From NCBI RefSeq assembly GCF_900964775.1, contig NC_041815.1, positions 20,423,779 through 20,487,778 of the forward strand: a stretch of DNA of 64,000 bases, in the 5' to 3' direction. The position numbers were made by a program, and so were the translations under genes. The stretch is from Scleropages formosus. Its lineage: Eukaryota; Chordata; Actinopteri; Osteoglossiformes; Osteoglossidae. Position 1 is the first letter of the stretch; every line of letters starts with the position of its first letter. Below are positions 32,375 to 42,816 of the stretch, in pieces. Under the pieces are notes generated by a model. That model made no database searches. It saw only the letters and a program-made list of their open reading frames with translations, and had not been told where the DNA came from.

Positions 32375-35300
32375 CTGAAAGAAAAGGAAAAGTGATCAAA
32401 TTAAACTTTTTCATGCTTTCTAACAAAGGGAGAAAGTAACAGTTTCTCCTCAGTCTGTGTCCATTAATGTGCCTTTTTGTCCACCAGTACAATGGACAGA
32501 CCATGTGAGATGTTTCACTGAAGGACATCATGAAACCAGCAGAAAGTTAAGACGTTTATAACCACCTCCCAATGCTGAACCAATCAGCCAGCTATAAGAA
32601 GCTTTCTGGCATTCATATCATTTACATGTGAAAAGGGAAAATATTAATGGATTTCCTTTGTCCACTTGCACCATATGCTAAATGTGCTGGAAATGTGTCT
32701 CACCCTTCCTTCATAGGGGTGTTGTCCTCCCACATCCAGGTTTCTGAATTTCCCTTGTATATCAACCCGATCCAGTAGCTATCAGATCCTATCAGTCGTT
32801 TGATGAATAACTACAGAATAAAGAGAAAGACTTGCATTCCATACAGTGTAGAACACGAGACTGATAGGCACAAATAAATATTCACGTTAATGAAAGGGAT
32901 GAAAAAAGTGATTAACAAATGAAACGTCAGACAGCAAGCACCAAAGGCAGAACAGAAAACTAAAAGATAATTTGCAAAACATGGCTAAGGGACAACTCAT
33001 TGACATTGATATACATGGATCAAGTCATTCAATGAGTGACAATACGCACCAGCTCTTGGTTATCGTTTATTGTCACCAGGTGCGCATCATATCTGCTGCA
33101 GTAAGATTTACTATCATGCCAATTCCATTTCATCCCAGAGACATAGTAACAGTTGTAGCCGAACATCTCCCATCCGCAGGGACAGGGGCCGCAGATATCA
33201 GCTGGTAAATGGAAAAAATAAGACAGCAGATGAATCGCTGTTCCTGCTCAGCAACCTCAACGTTCACCTTCACGTCCGGAAGCAGACGATGAACTCATAA
33301 AGTGCAATGTTTGTACTGTCGCCCACCCTTGATTTTAATTTTGTTGCACTTTTCCCGCAGCTGGCCCGTCTCCACTAGTAGGATGTCGTAGCTTTCCTGC
33401 AGTTTCACTTTACTTGCAGCCAAGGAGCTGCAGTTGTCCTGCAGAGCGCTGTAGCGGCCCTGGAGGAGGCCTCTCTGCTCAGCCAGAAGGCTGCAGTTTG
33501 AGTCGAGCTGCGCCACCCTTCCTTCAGCGGCCGCGTGATGCTCCTTTGCTCTGTTCACTGCATGCGGATGCGAAACGATGTAAAACACACACGGCTCGGA
33601 GCGTTTTGTTCAAACATTAACACTGATGCTCGCAACAGACAGAGTAAAGGGGTGTAACACACACAGGATGCCCAGAGGTGCGCGATGACAGCGAGTAAGA
33701 GCGCGCACAGCAGCGCCAGACACATCGCGGCCACTCTGTAGCGGAGGGCGCCTGCGCAGCTTGCGCAGCCCACGCAGCCCGCGCAGCTCGTCTCCGTGAA
33801 CAGCGTCTCTGGCGGAAACATCGGTGGGGTTTTTCTCCCTGGGAAGCAAGCGATTGTAGAAATTTGGGTAAGGGGGGGCGGGGATTGAAACACTTTCCAA
33901 ATCTGAAACACTTTTCTTTGGATCATTTCAGCTTTTAGGTTCTTAGGAGATGTGTTTAATTACGTTACGATAATAACCTTCCCGCGACCCCGCGTGTCTG
34001 TCTTGCCTGTTTGTTCGCAACTGGGCGCACGTTGCGTGGGGACAGAACCGCAGATTCGCACTTCGGAATAAACGACATCGCTCTGGGTTTCTGTGAAGAC
34101 GCAGGAAGAACATGATGATTAAGACCCTTGCGGAGAAACGGCCCAGGGCTCCTAGTCCTACTCGTCTCACCAGCTCTTTGTTTGCGTTGCTTTCCGTTTA
34201 AAAAAACACACACAGGAAAGTAAGTAACGTGTTATAGAACACATACATTCCATAAAGCAACACTTTCCACAGTTTTTCGAGCGTGTAATCATTCACGTGC
34301 AGTCAGATGAACTTATGATCGATTCAGAAAAAAAAGACAACTGTATGTATCGTCCGGACGTGTTTTACTGACTGTAGTCGGACACGGACGAAACTTTCGC
34401 CGAAAAAAGTGGCAGTTGTTGAAAGGCAGAGTCTGAGTCACAGTGTGAATATTATTAATAATAAAAAGTGCGCAGCGCACATTTTACAAGCGAAAAGCTC
34501 GAGTGATACGATAGTGGAGAAAGAAAAGCGACACAACAAGTGTCCTGATGTGGACAATGAGAGGAAGAGAACCGGACCGAACCGGACTGGACCGGAACGG
34601 GGTCCTGCATAGCTGGGACACGGGACGAGGACGGGGGCGCGGGGGGGACGGGTGCAGACAGACAGGACGGGGACAGAAATGCAGAGATCGAGAAACACGT
34701 CACTCAGGTGCAGAGAAACACCAAGGATCTTTTGCTGAACACACTCACTCAGGCAAGGCAATAGCTAAATAATGATCCGTATATGCACATGCATACTTAA
34801 TAATGCACAAAAATTCTATTTCTCAAGAGATGTACGTCGCTTTGGAGAAAAGCGTCTGGAAAATGAATAACTGTAAATGTAAAAATGTATAAAACATGTA
34901 ATCTGCAGCCTAATAGTATGTGTACTCCTTCACCTCTTGGGCTGCTCATTTCCATGAGGTGCGCTGATGGGCCTGAGTGGCCCTGGAAATTGTTCTTCTG
35001 GGTCCTAACAATAGCTGTTATTATTATTATTATTATTATTATTAGAAAAGTTACCCGTAGAAAAGTTAACATTTGAGCTGCATGATAATTCCAGTGAAAT
35101 CTAGTGAATATCTAGTCACTGTCTGCAAACACATAGTGCTACACAAGTGCCCCTGCTAAAAACTGTTAATTTTTTTTCTCCCTTTTATGGTATCATGTAC
35201 CTGTATGCGGTTGCTATTTCTCATTAAACTGTCTGTGCCGCTGTATTAGTACGGCCCAGTCCTGTTCTTTTCTCTTGTTAGTTATTAAGTGAATGAAAAT

Positions 35301-35888
35301 ATCAAATGTAATCATTCATCCTTACACTTAAATTTGCAGAGAAATAGGTAACAGAAACACACACACACTTTCTGAACCGCTTGTCCCATACGGCAACACA
35401 GGGCATAAGGCCGGAGGGGGAGGGGACACACCCAGGACGGGACGCCAATCCGTCGCAAGGCACCCCAAGCGGGACTTGAACCGCAGACCCACTAGAGAGC
35501 AGGACCTGGTCCAACCCACTGTGCCACCGCACCCCCAACAGAAATACATAAATCGATAAATGCAGGATAATTTTCTAAACTAATGTAACATTGAAAATCA
35601 CCTTCATTAAAGGTTTAGTGCATGTGTAAAATTTACTTTGATTTGTTTAATGGTTGCTTTCAGTGGGTACTAAAATTATATTAAACAGAGAGAAGAGAAA
35701 ACTGAGGGCAGCTGGTAAGAACTGACTGTACCACAGTGTAGTCAACACCTTTTCCTATGAGACATTTATTTCCATTCACCTATATTAAACTGTGCCTTAT
35801 CTTTCTGTAGTTGGTACAAATACTCACCACTGATCTTATGATCCAAGTTCCTGAATTTCACAGCTGAGTAGACCACTCTGTTTGACAT
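32239..35888 (-). CDS. CTL-1: type II C-type lectin receptor with one ITIM
   Basis: Six exons were joined by hand: 35828-35888, 33665-33838, 33327-33557, 33050-33201, 32704-32810, 32239-32374. All phases agree, giving 861 nt and 286 aa. Order: cytoplasmic tail with VVYSAV (ITIM, Tyr7), a Cys-rich stretch at 39-49, transmembrane about 55-75, neck with LQxxY-type heptads (80-155), C-type lectin domain 157-286 with CGWEMFGYNCYY, WIGL and FFWICE. There is no EPN, QPD or WND motif, so calcium-dependent sugar binding is unlikely. It is expected to be an inhibitory surface receptor of fish leukocytes, like the illr/NKR-type lectins; that role is inferred. An exon for a second ITIM, present in CTL-A and B, was not found, and exon 1 splices in phase to exon 3. 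Confidence 0.85.
32704..32810 (-). CDS. CTL-1 middle lectin exon
   Basis: 107 nt, phase 0 to 2, with SYWIGLIYKG and TWMWEDNTP; WIGL is the core signature of the fold. Confidence 0.9.
33050..33201 (-). CDS. CTL-1 first lectin exon
   Basis: 152 nt, phase 1 to 0: ADICGPCPCGWEMFGYNCYY and DSKSYCSRYDAHLVTI. The donor is the less usual GTGCGT. Confidence 0.88.
33327..33557 (-). CDS. CTL-1 neck exon
   Basis: 231 nt, phase 1 to 1. Leucine-rich heptads such as LLQGRYSALQDN and KLQESYDILLVE predict a coiled-coil stalk, shorter than in CTL-A and B. The donor is GTGGGC. Confidence 0.85.
33665..33838 (-). CDS. CTL-1 transmembrane exon
   Basis: 174 nt, phase 1 to 1. It carries SCAGCVGCASCAG, then the anchor AAMCLALLCALLLAVIAHLW. 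The acceptor chosen (TGCTTCCCAG) has the better pyrimidine tract; a second in-frame acceptor would start the exon at 33808. Confidence 0.75.
34828..34882 (+). repeat. SINE family 2 tail
   Basis: TACGTCGCTTTGGAGAAAAG, CGTCTGGAAAATGAATAA and TGTAAATG only. Confidence 0.7.
35011..35044. repeat. (TTA)n microsatellite
   Basis: About 11 units. Confidence 0.9.
35358..35536 (-). repeat. tRNA-derived SINE, family 1, internally deleted
   Basis: Flanked by AACAGAAA at 35350-35357 and 35537-35544. Compared with its sisters it lacks about 27 bases between CCCATACGG and CAACACAGGG. Confidence 0.9.
35828..35888 (-). CDS. CTL-1 first coding exon
   Basis: 61 nt from ATG, ending in phase 1 at GTGAGT. It encodes MSNRVVYSAVKFRNLDHKIS; VVYSAV is an ITIM (V-x-Y-x-x-V). 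The same exon in CTL-A and B starts MSDKVVYSAVKF. Confidence 0.88.
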
Positions 35889-37699
35889 CGTAACTCGTGA
35901 TTAAGTCAAGTCACTGGCTGAAAATAACGTCAAGATGAGAGATATAGAAAATGATCAACACTTAACTGCTAAGCATGAAAGGAAAACCACATTTCCATTG
36001 GGTAGGGGAATCACACAAAAACCCAGAAAATCATGTAATGCTGGGTAATAAAAGTTTAAAATTTGAAGCGTATCCTAAACGATTCTATTATTTACTTTAT
36101 GGCATTCACCAAAGCAAAATATCAGTCTTAAAACTTGAGCATTTTATTGATCCTCGGTAATGGTTTTGCTAAAAGCAATCAATGTCACTTGTAGTTTGCG
36201 AATCAAATATTAGTCTTTACAGTGACTGCTGTTCGTTTCAGTCGCACAAGATAGCAATGTTTCATTGTGCACAATTTATGTCACAGATGAGGAACTTCAG
36301 CCAAAAAGCCGCCATTGTGTTTGCGATAACTATTTAAGGCACAGCAGATCACATGATGCATAACAACATATATTTTTAGCATGAAGATTGCAGTTTCACC
36401 TGCTAGGTGGGGCCATGTTTACGTACTCTTCAGTGTGGTAAACGGCATCTTCCAGTAAAATGTGCGAATATATTAAAAATTATACTTGTAGCTCGTTTGT
36501 GATGAAACAGTGACATTGGCAACAAAATAAAATATTTTCTTGTAATTGTTCTTATTTTACATTACAAAAGCTACTGTCTGTTTCATCATAGATACTTGGA
36601 GGCAACAGTGTTACAGGAAGAATACAACAATAAGGTAGTCCAATATCACTACATTTGTCTTTGAGAAATGAATCCTGTAGGTCTCTCATCATTCAAAAGC
36701 AGTAAGAAAGTGGTGATATGTGATTTATTAAAATGAAGGCGCAGTGAAGGACTGACTCAGATTTTGCCAGTTCTTCATAAAGAAAAAGAAATGAAGAGTG
36801 CTTAAAACATGGCTACAGACACACTGAATACAAGCAGTGTAAGTAATCCCGTATCTTCGTTCATCTTCACACAAAAACATCGTAATGCCAAAATAGATAA
36901 GATTATCAAATCATCAAGAGTGCGGCGACTATAAAATACTGTATTGAATTTTGGCAATAATCACACAATGCTGCTGTATGGCGCAAAAGAAAACAGAAAC
37001 ACCTTTGAGTGATAAAAAGTGATAAAAGCAGTACCTCTGCGAGGAGCTTCTGGCCTGTTGTGTTTGATTTTAAAAACAGCAATCGCTATGAAGAATCAAG
37101 TCGAGTTCTCTTTTTTTTTTTTTTTTTTTTTTTTTACTCTGTAGGTGAACGTCACAAGTGTCTGAAGTGAACTACTGGTGTGCGTTCAGAACATTAGTGC
37201 TCTGTTAGATATAACTGATAAGCTCATTTTCTTTCCACTCTGCAACTTTCTTGCACAACAACAGAACTGGGAATAATGAGAGCTTGTTGATGAAAGTTAA
37301 ATTCCATAAAAAAGGCACCATTGTCACACAAATAAATACAAATGAAAATGTCAGGATTTAATGGATTTAGTAGATTTATAGACCACTGGTATGGTAAAAA
37401 TTTGTAATTTCTGACTGGTTTGATGGAAAGTATTTACTACAGTTTAAGAAAAAACTTCAGATAAGTTAAGATAAAGCGATAGGTTAATATGAAACAGCTG
37501 AAAGAGGTAGTTTGTACCTGAACATGTATTTCTCTATTACTTTACATTGCTCATCTTTGCACTAACAACTTTTAAATGTCCTTTCTATTTTATACTGCAC
37601 ATTCTTTGAAATTAGCATTTATGTTGTTTTAGTAATGCATTTTAAAACATGTTGTTTTACAGCTCTTATTTATCAGGCCTGCATCACATATAAACACCC

Positions 37700-38010
37700 A
37701 CCCATCCAACCAATGCATCGCAATGGTCCAGCACCTAATCTGGAGGGCCTTGTATTAGAGGTAGTGTTCCTTATGAATGAGAGGATTCTGGTGAGGTGGT
37801 TTAGCTGTCTAGTTAGGATGCCCACATGGTTCCTCCTGACAGGCCCTGGGCTGAGTCAGAGCAGAGAGTCAGGGCATGTTAGAGGGATTATGTCTCTCTT
37901 GTGGCCTCAGATTGATGGGAGATCCCAGAGGAGGAATTAGAGGTTGTTGCTGTGGAATGGATAGAAAGGAACTGTGGTCTGTCTTGATCAACCTGTTGCC
38001 AACGCGACCT
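37700..38010 (+). repeat. LINE ORF2-end-like fragment (unit A)
   Basis: GATGCCCACATGGTTCCTCC, TGTTAGAGGGATTATGTCTC and TCCCAGAGGAGGAATTAGAG resemble the common fish non-LTR sequence also seen near 31000. It explains the 101-codon ORF at 37635-37940, which is not a gene. Confidence 0.55.
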
Positions 38011-38394
38011 TCAGCAGGAAAATTGGCTGTAGAAATAGATGCATTAACGGACATAATATAACATATTAAAAAGGCCATATTTCAACCTACTGTGATCACA
38101 AGTGATAAAAGTCTGTATATGAAGTAAATAAGTTGTACATTAAAAACATCACTACGACATGTCAAAGTCTGGGATTGACAGCATTGTGACTTTGTCGTAA
38201 TACCGCAGAAAGTATAGCCAAACAAGGGCCTGGTCAAATTACTATTATTTAACTGACAGGTTGTTCATGATTATTTACAGTGGAGAACAGTTATATTAGC
38301 CCTTCTGAGAGTAGAGGGTATCAATCACAAGATAATGTTAGATATGCATTTGGGCCTTGTAAGTGCATCCATAGATTCAGAATTATGTATATTA

Positions 38395-38610
38395 AGCGTC
38401 ATAGCGGTATAGCGATGTGGTGGGTTAGGCTGGTGCATCACAGTACCTGAACTGTGCATTTGGGCATAAGTTTGAAACCAAATCAGGGTGTGCAGAGTTT
38501 AAATGTTCCCTCTATATCCACATTCCAAAGACATGTTCAGAAGGATGCAATGGTCAACTATTGCCACCAGCCTCCATTAGCATGAGGTGTCACAATAAAA
38601 TGAATTTAAC
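38395..38610 (+). repeat. Degenerate tRNA-SINE (unit A)
   Basis: GTGGGTTAGGCTGGTGCATC, AGTTTGAAACCAAATCAGG, GTGCAGAGTTTAAATGTTCC and ACATTCCAAAGACATG are decayed SINE words. Confidence 0.5.
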
Positions 38611-39166
38611 TTGACAACACTTAAAGGCCTCACAGAATTACACCAGAATGTAAAGTATGTTACAAGGAAAACCCATCAGCTGAAAGACAGATAATTTTTA
38701 TTAAAATATTTTTTAAACTCTAAATTAAACTTTTATAATACAGTATACGTTTTCCTTTCATAACTTTACACCTTTACAAAATGTAAATAAAGAAATGTAT
38801 ATTAGTAACTTCACATTACATATCATAGTTCAGTGCTTTGACATATCGACTTGAAGTACATACTTTGAATGTCTTTGCTTTGATGTAGATGCTGGTGGTT
38901 AAATTATGTTCCTTAGCCCCTTTACTACAGTTATGGGTATTATGAGTATAATTATATTGCAAGGTTTATATTACACTCATGTCACAAACTGTAATTGTCC
39001 ATACAGGCAGTAGTGCTTTTAAAGAAGCTAATTATCTAATGAACACTAAACATAATTGTTTTATCACATAAATACTTGAAAAGAACTATTATCTATCAAT
39101 ATACTTTATAACAAATGATTTTTCATTGTGTACAAACAACTCTTGCAAGTTTCATGTGTAACAAAA

Positions 39167-39302
39167 TTAGAATATTAGTGCTTCAGTTTCACAGACCCAA
39201 AAACTGTCAGAGTAACAGTTCTTGCTTTTCCATCCAGCTGCATTAGAAATGGCACATTCTTCATAGTGATATCGATTGTCCGGCTGTCCTTTTTGCCAGA
39301 AT
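39167..39302 (-). CDS. CTL-A exon 7: ligand-loop and C-terminal lectin exon
   Basis: 136 nt to TAA: FWQKGQPDNRYHYEECAI, GWKSKNCYSDSFWVCE. This exon differs sharply from units B and C over about 80 bases and is one codon shorter. Confidence 0.92.
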
Positions 39303-42300
39303 CTGAAAGAGAAAGACTGCATGAGACAGTGAGGCTGTTTGTGTGGTCTTTGTAATGGACACAGTCACTGTTCCTTCATGGTGTTTGTTAGTCGAGGTAT
39401 TAAACCAGCACCACAGCTTGAAGTCTGACCCTGAATCGACTCTGCATGAGAGATTCAGATCTTACCAACAGCAGAATCCTATGAACTACTTAACTAATGA
39501 TTGGGACATACTAATCACTTGTTGGCTCTATGGTGGCACAGAGGGAGCACTTCTGTCTCATAGTGCCAGGCTGGTGGAGTAGCATAGGTTAGAATCCATG
39601 CCCAGCCTATGTAGCGTTTACATGTTCTCCTTGTGTTTTGCATGGGCTTCCTCCCACAGTGCAACAATGTACTTCAGGAGAACTGGAGACTTGAAATTGC
39701 CTGTAGTGTGTGTGCACATGAATGGGTGTGTCTAGCTACCCTAGGATAGATTGGCATTCTGTCCAGGGTGTACCCTTGCAGGCGTTTCACCCAAATTTTC
39801 CAGGATAGGTTCTGGACCACTGCAACCCTGGCTTGGACAAGTGGTTAACAAAACTGAGTGAGTGAGTGAGTAACCACTTAGTTTGTCTTATGCTGGAAAG
39901 TGAATGCTGTTGCATGTCTTCATTTTATTTTATTTCTACTACAATACACAGAATGTGCTGTAAAACGTGCCTTACCTGTTCTCACCTAGAGGGGTGTTAT
40001 CCACCCAGGTCCAAGCACTCATCCATGCTTCCCTGTACAGTCCAATCCAGTAATCTGTGGTTACATGTTTGTTGATAAAATTCTAGATGCGGGACACAAA
40101 ATAATTTACACAAATTATACTATCCTTAAAGGTCATACCGGACCTCACCTAATCCAATAAATGTCCTGCACAAAATAACTTGATAAATCCCACAGAAGAC
40201 GGCATAACGAAATCGAAAAGAAACTAGACCAGCTACACAAAGAGGCCAATCCAATCATTCACTCAAACTGAAATTACCTTTTCGTCCTCATCGTCTACAA
40301 TCACAAGGTGAGCTCTATGAGCTGTACAGTAATCTTTACTCTGAGTCCATGTGTTATATCTATGCTTAGAAATATAGTAACACTTGGAATTAAAATTCTT
40401 CCAGCCATGGGGACAGAGGTTACAGTCAAGGTTTTCAGATGTAGAGGACCTGGTACTTTTTTTGATAGAACCATCTGAAAGACAAAAGAAATCAACATAT
40501 AAAATCTGAAGCACCTTTCAACAAATACAAAAGATCATTCACAGCACTGTCAGTACTTCCTGCATATACTCACCTTTACAAATGGAGGGACAGTACTGGT
40601 CCAGAACATGTAACTTTTTGGAAAATATATTATATTTATTTTGTAGCTGCTCCTTGCCTTTCACCAGAATGCTATAGTTTTCCTGTAACTGGCTCTTGTC
40701 ATTAGTCAAAATATTGAAATTGTTTTGTAACTCCTTTTTCTCTTCATCAAGCTTGTCGTAGCTTTTCTGCAGCTCCTCCTGGTTCCTGATCAGGATTCTA
40801 AATCTCTCCTGTAGCTCAACATTCTCCGTAAACAGATTGTTGAAGTCTTCCTGTTGCTGTCTTTTGTCTTTATTCAGACTTCTGAAAACTTCTTGTAGCT
40901 GGCCTGTCTCATTAACCAGAAAGCTGTAGTTTGCTTTGAACTTGGCCAGATCTTCCTCCATTGCATAAAAATCCTCACTGATGCTATTTACTGCATATAT
41001 TACAAAACAGATTCAACTCCCATATATTACTGAAAATTTTAAATGAAGAAAAATAAGATCAAGAGAAAACTAAAGATTTCAATAAATTTTTAAATATTTA
41101 TTTTCAGTGTTTTACTCTCAGTTGACACACAGAATAGAGGTGTACTGTATTCACAGTAAACACAGACAGAAAAGGTATACTGTATGGCGGGCAAATACAC
41201 AGGCATCAGTGGTGTACTGTACTCACGGGAAGCACCCAGAACTATGATGACAGTCAGTAAGACGGCGCAAAGCAGTGCCAAACTCATAAGAGCCGCTCGG
41301 TGGTGAAGGGCACTTGTTCCAGTCTTCTCTGTGGATACGGCATCTGACAAAAAAAAAAAACTGAAACATCACCTACGACAACACACACTGCATGGTTTCA
41401 CATGTAATGTAGAATGCAGTATTTACACCACTGGAATATTTTAATTAAGGAGGAGACTCAAAATTATTTTCCAGTAAATTACAGCATTGTCATTTAACAG
41501 CCACTTGTACGTAGATATGGACATTTATCAGTGGAATCTCTTTAAATTTTTTCCTGGTCTTCAGAGTAGATGGTTTCATCACATTAATTTGGTTGGTGGG
41601 TTAGGTTTGGTTTGTTGGTTTTGTTGGTGGGTTTGGTTTGGTTTGTTGGTTTTGTTGGTGGGTTTGGTTTGTTGGTTTGGTGTGTGGGTTGGAGAAGGTA
41701 GTTAAGTTTCTTGCTCTTGAGTCATGGAGATGTGTGTTGGCTACGCTGGATGTTGTTCTCCGTGGCTTTATTTTGTTGGCTGGACAGGGTCTTTGCGTAC
41801 AGCCGTTGAAAAATACACACGTGTTGCAACATCTTTTCCTGTGTATCTTGAATGACAATTGTCAATCTACGCTGACTGCTGTACCTGACTTTTTCATCCA
41901 TATGAGGATCTGGCTATACTTGTGGCAGTTCAGAATAAGAGCTCTTAGGTACCCAGATGTAGTTCGCCTTCATATGATGGAATTGATAACTTGTGCTACA
42001 CAGTTACAACTAACAGATACGTGACCAAGCAAATAAATCACTTTACATTTGCATTCTTTCATTTAGCAAACACTTTTTCCCAAAGCAATATATATCTCAG
42101 AGAACAATACAAAGAGTGCATTACATCAATAGAAGGAGAGATTTGGATCAAGACATGTGATTCTAGAGTACAGTTAATTTGTCATAATCCACCACATGAA
42201 CCAGTATACATTACAGAAGTAGCTGCATAAAGGTTTACCCATTAATCGACAATTTCTTCTAAAAAATTATCTAACAAACATTTAGATGTTTAGCATGCCT

Positions 42301-42816
42301 TTAAGAGATCAGGAGAAGTTTATTATAAAAATTTATTTACTCTAATTGTGCAAACTTAAAATGTTGATAATTATTGTTCAAAGTCAAAGTAAATTTCATT
42401 CTGCATACACAAAACTCTTACTTTTCTTCTCACTGCTGGTTTTCTGGGTACTGAGTGGCTCACATATTTTTACTTCAGAGTAGATGACGTCACACTGGGT
42501 TTCTATTAAAAAAAACATTGAGCATTACTTAAAGGGCCACCACTCTTGCTTTAGAAAATGTATTAAAAAACAGAAAATATATTACAAAATAGAAGGTGTA
42601 AAAATAAGAGTGGGCGATAATGATAAAACCTTAATTTCCTACCACTTATTTTGTTTCGCTCTGTATATTTATATACTATATTGTGCCTTTTTCAAAAGCC
42701 CAAAAAGTTTATACTTTGCACAGGTCTACTACTGAAAAGAAGTACAAATACTCACCAGGATCTGTATAATATGAGTTCTTAAACTTCACAGCAGAGTAGA
42801 CCACTTTGTCTGACAT
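39167..42816 (-). CDS. CTL-A: type II C-type lectin receptor with two ITIMs
   Basis: Seven exons: 42756-42816, 42422-42502, 41227-41343, 40574-40990, 40278-40474, 39976-40082, 39167-39302. All phases agree: 1116 nt, 371 aa. Order: cytoplasmic tail with ITIMs VVYSAV (Tyr7) and VIYSEV (Tyr28), transmembrane about 64-85, neck of seven 14-residue repeats (111-208), lectin domain 246-367 with CPHGWKNF, WIGLYREAW, GQPDN and FWVCE. QPD is the galactose-type motif, but the usual WND is WKS, so sugar binding is uncertain. Likely an inhibitory receptor that recruits SHP-type phosphatases (inferred from the ITIMs). Closest families are fish illr/CLEC4/NKR-like lectins; no one-to-one name can be given. 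Confidence 0.9.
39526..39862 (+). repeat. tRNA-SINE with L2-like tail in CTL-A intron 6
   Basis: CTATGGTGGCACAGAGGGAG head, CATGTTCTCCTTGTGTTTTG, TGGGCTTCCTCCCACAGTGC, GGATAGGTTCTGGACCACTG and a (GAGT)n end. It lies antisense to the gene. Confidence 0.8.
39976..40082 (-). CDS. CTL-A exon 6: middle lectin exon
   Basis: 107 nt, phase 0 to 2: TDYWIGLYREAWMSAWTWVD and NTPLGEN. The donor GTAAGG is chosen over an upstream GTGAGA because only it keeps the frame into FWQKG. Confidence 0.92.
40278..40474 (-). CDS. CTL-A exon 5: first lectin exon
   Basis: 197 nt, phase 1 to 0: CNLCPHGWKNFNSKCYYISK and DYCTAHRAHLVIVDDEDEK. The extra cysteine pair at the front marks a long-form lectin domain. Confidence 0.92.
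40574..40990 (-). CDS. CTL-A exon 4: coiled-coil neck
   Basis: 417 nt, phase 1 to 1. It has seven consecutive 14-residue repeats of the form Lx6LQxxYxx (for example LTNDKSQLQENYSI), preceded by one degenerate unit, and ends LDQYCPSICK, whose cysteines could link a dimer. Confidence 0.92.
41227..41343 (-). CDS. CTL-A exon 3: transmembrane anchor
   Basis: 117 nt, phase 1 to 1. The anchor is [20 protein letters not shown], preceded by HHR (cytoplasmic side), consistent with type II topology. Confidence 0.92.
41590..41694. repeat. TGGTTTG-type minisatellite in CTL-A intron 2
   Basis: About three units of a roughly 35-bp T/G-only motif built from GGTTTGGTTTGTTGG and GGTGGGTT. Equivalents are at 52517-52618 (B) and 63706-63807 (C), with different internal arrangements. 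The Asn/Gln/Thr/Pro ORF over it is spurious. Confidence 0.9.
42030..42125 (-). repeat. SINE family 2 tail in CTL-A intron 2
   Basis: TTTACATTTGCATTCTTTCA, TTTAGCAAACACTTTTTCCC and AAAGCAATATA. It is shared by unit B at about 52956-53051. Confidence 0.6.
42422..42502 (-). CDS. CTL-A exon 2: second ITIM
   Basis: 81 nt, phase 1 to 1, encoding TQCDVIYSEVKICEPLSTQK and TSSEKK. VIYSEV is a consensus ITIM. Too short to show as an ORF; recognised by phase, splice sites and motif. Confidence 0.87.
42756..42816 (-). CDS. CTL-A exon 1: first ITIM
   Basis: 61 nt from ATG to GTGAGT: MSDKVVYSAVKFKNSYYTDP. The upstream ORF extension is not conserved in CTL-1, so the ATG at 42816 is preferred. Confidence 0.9.

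Larger units (their letters stand above)
33839..35827 (-). other. CTL-1 intron 1
   Basis: About 2 kb. It holds a family 2 SINE tail (34828-34882), a TTA array (35011-35044) and a family 1 SINE. I looked for the second ITIM exon present in CTL-A and saw none. Confidence 0.65.
35889..39166. other. Intergenic part of tandem unit A
   Basis: Upstream of CTL-1 and downstream of CTL-A. Sequence at 35,990-36,060 (TTTCCATTGGGTAGGGGAAT...) resembles sequence upstream of CTL-A exon 1 at 42,940-42,975 and may be a shared promoter region. The rest is AT-rich with a T25 run at 37111-37135, a LINE-like fragment and an old SINE. Confidence 0.6.

Noticed and set aside
37635-38078. ORFs of 101, 69 and 61 codons conserved in all three tandem units
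   Set aside because: Conservation reflects the recent duplication. The sequence resembles a decayed LINE end, and the plus and minus ORFs are equally conserved.
39980-39986. Alternative donor GTGAGA at the end of CTL-A exon 6
   Set aside because: It would put the last exon out of frame. The donor ten bases further (GTAAGG) preserves the lectin fold through FWQKG and FWVCE.
41555-41580. Possible third ITIM-like exon (ETIYSED) in CTL-A intron 2
   Set aside because: The frame hits a stop soon after, there is no usable donor, and position +3 is Asp, so it is not an ITIM.
41601-41858. Asn/Gln/Thr/Pro-repeat ORF, repeated at 52527 and 63694
   Set aside because: It is the complement of the T/G minisatellite in an intron.
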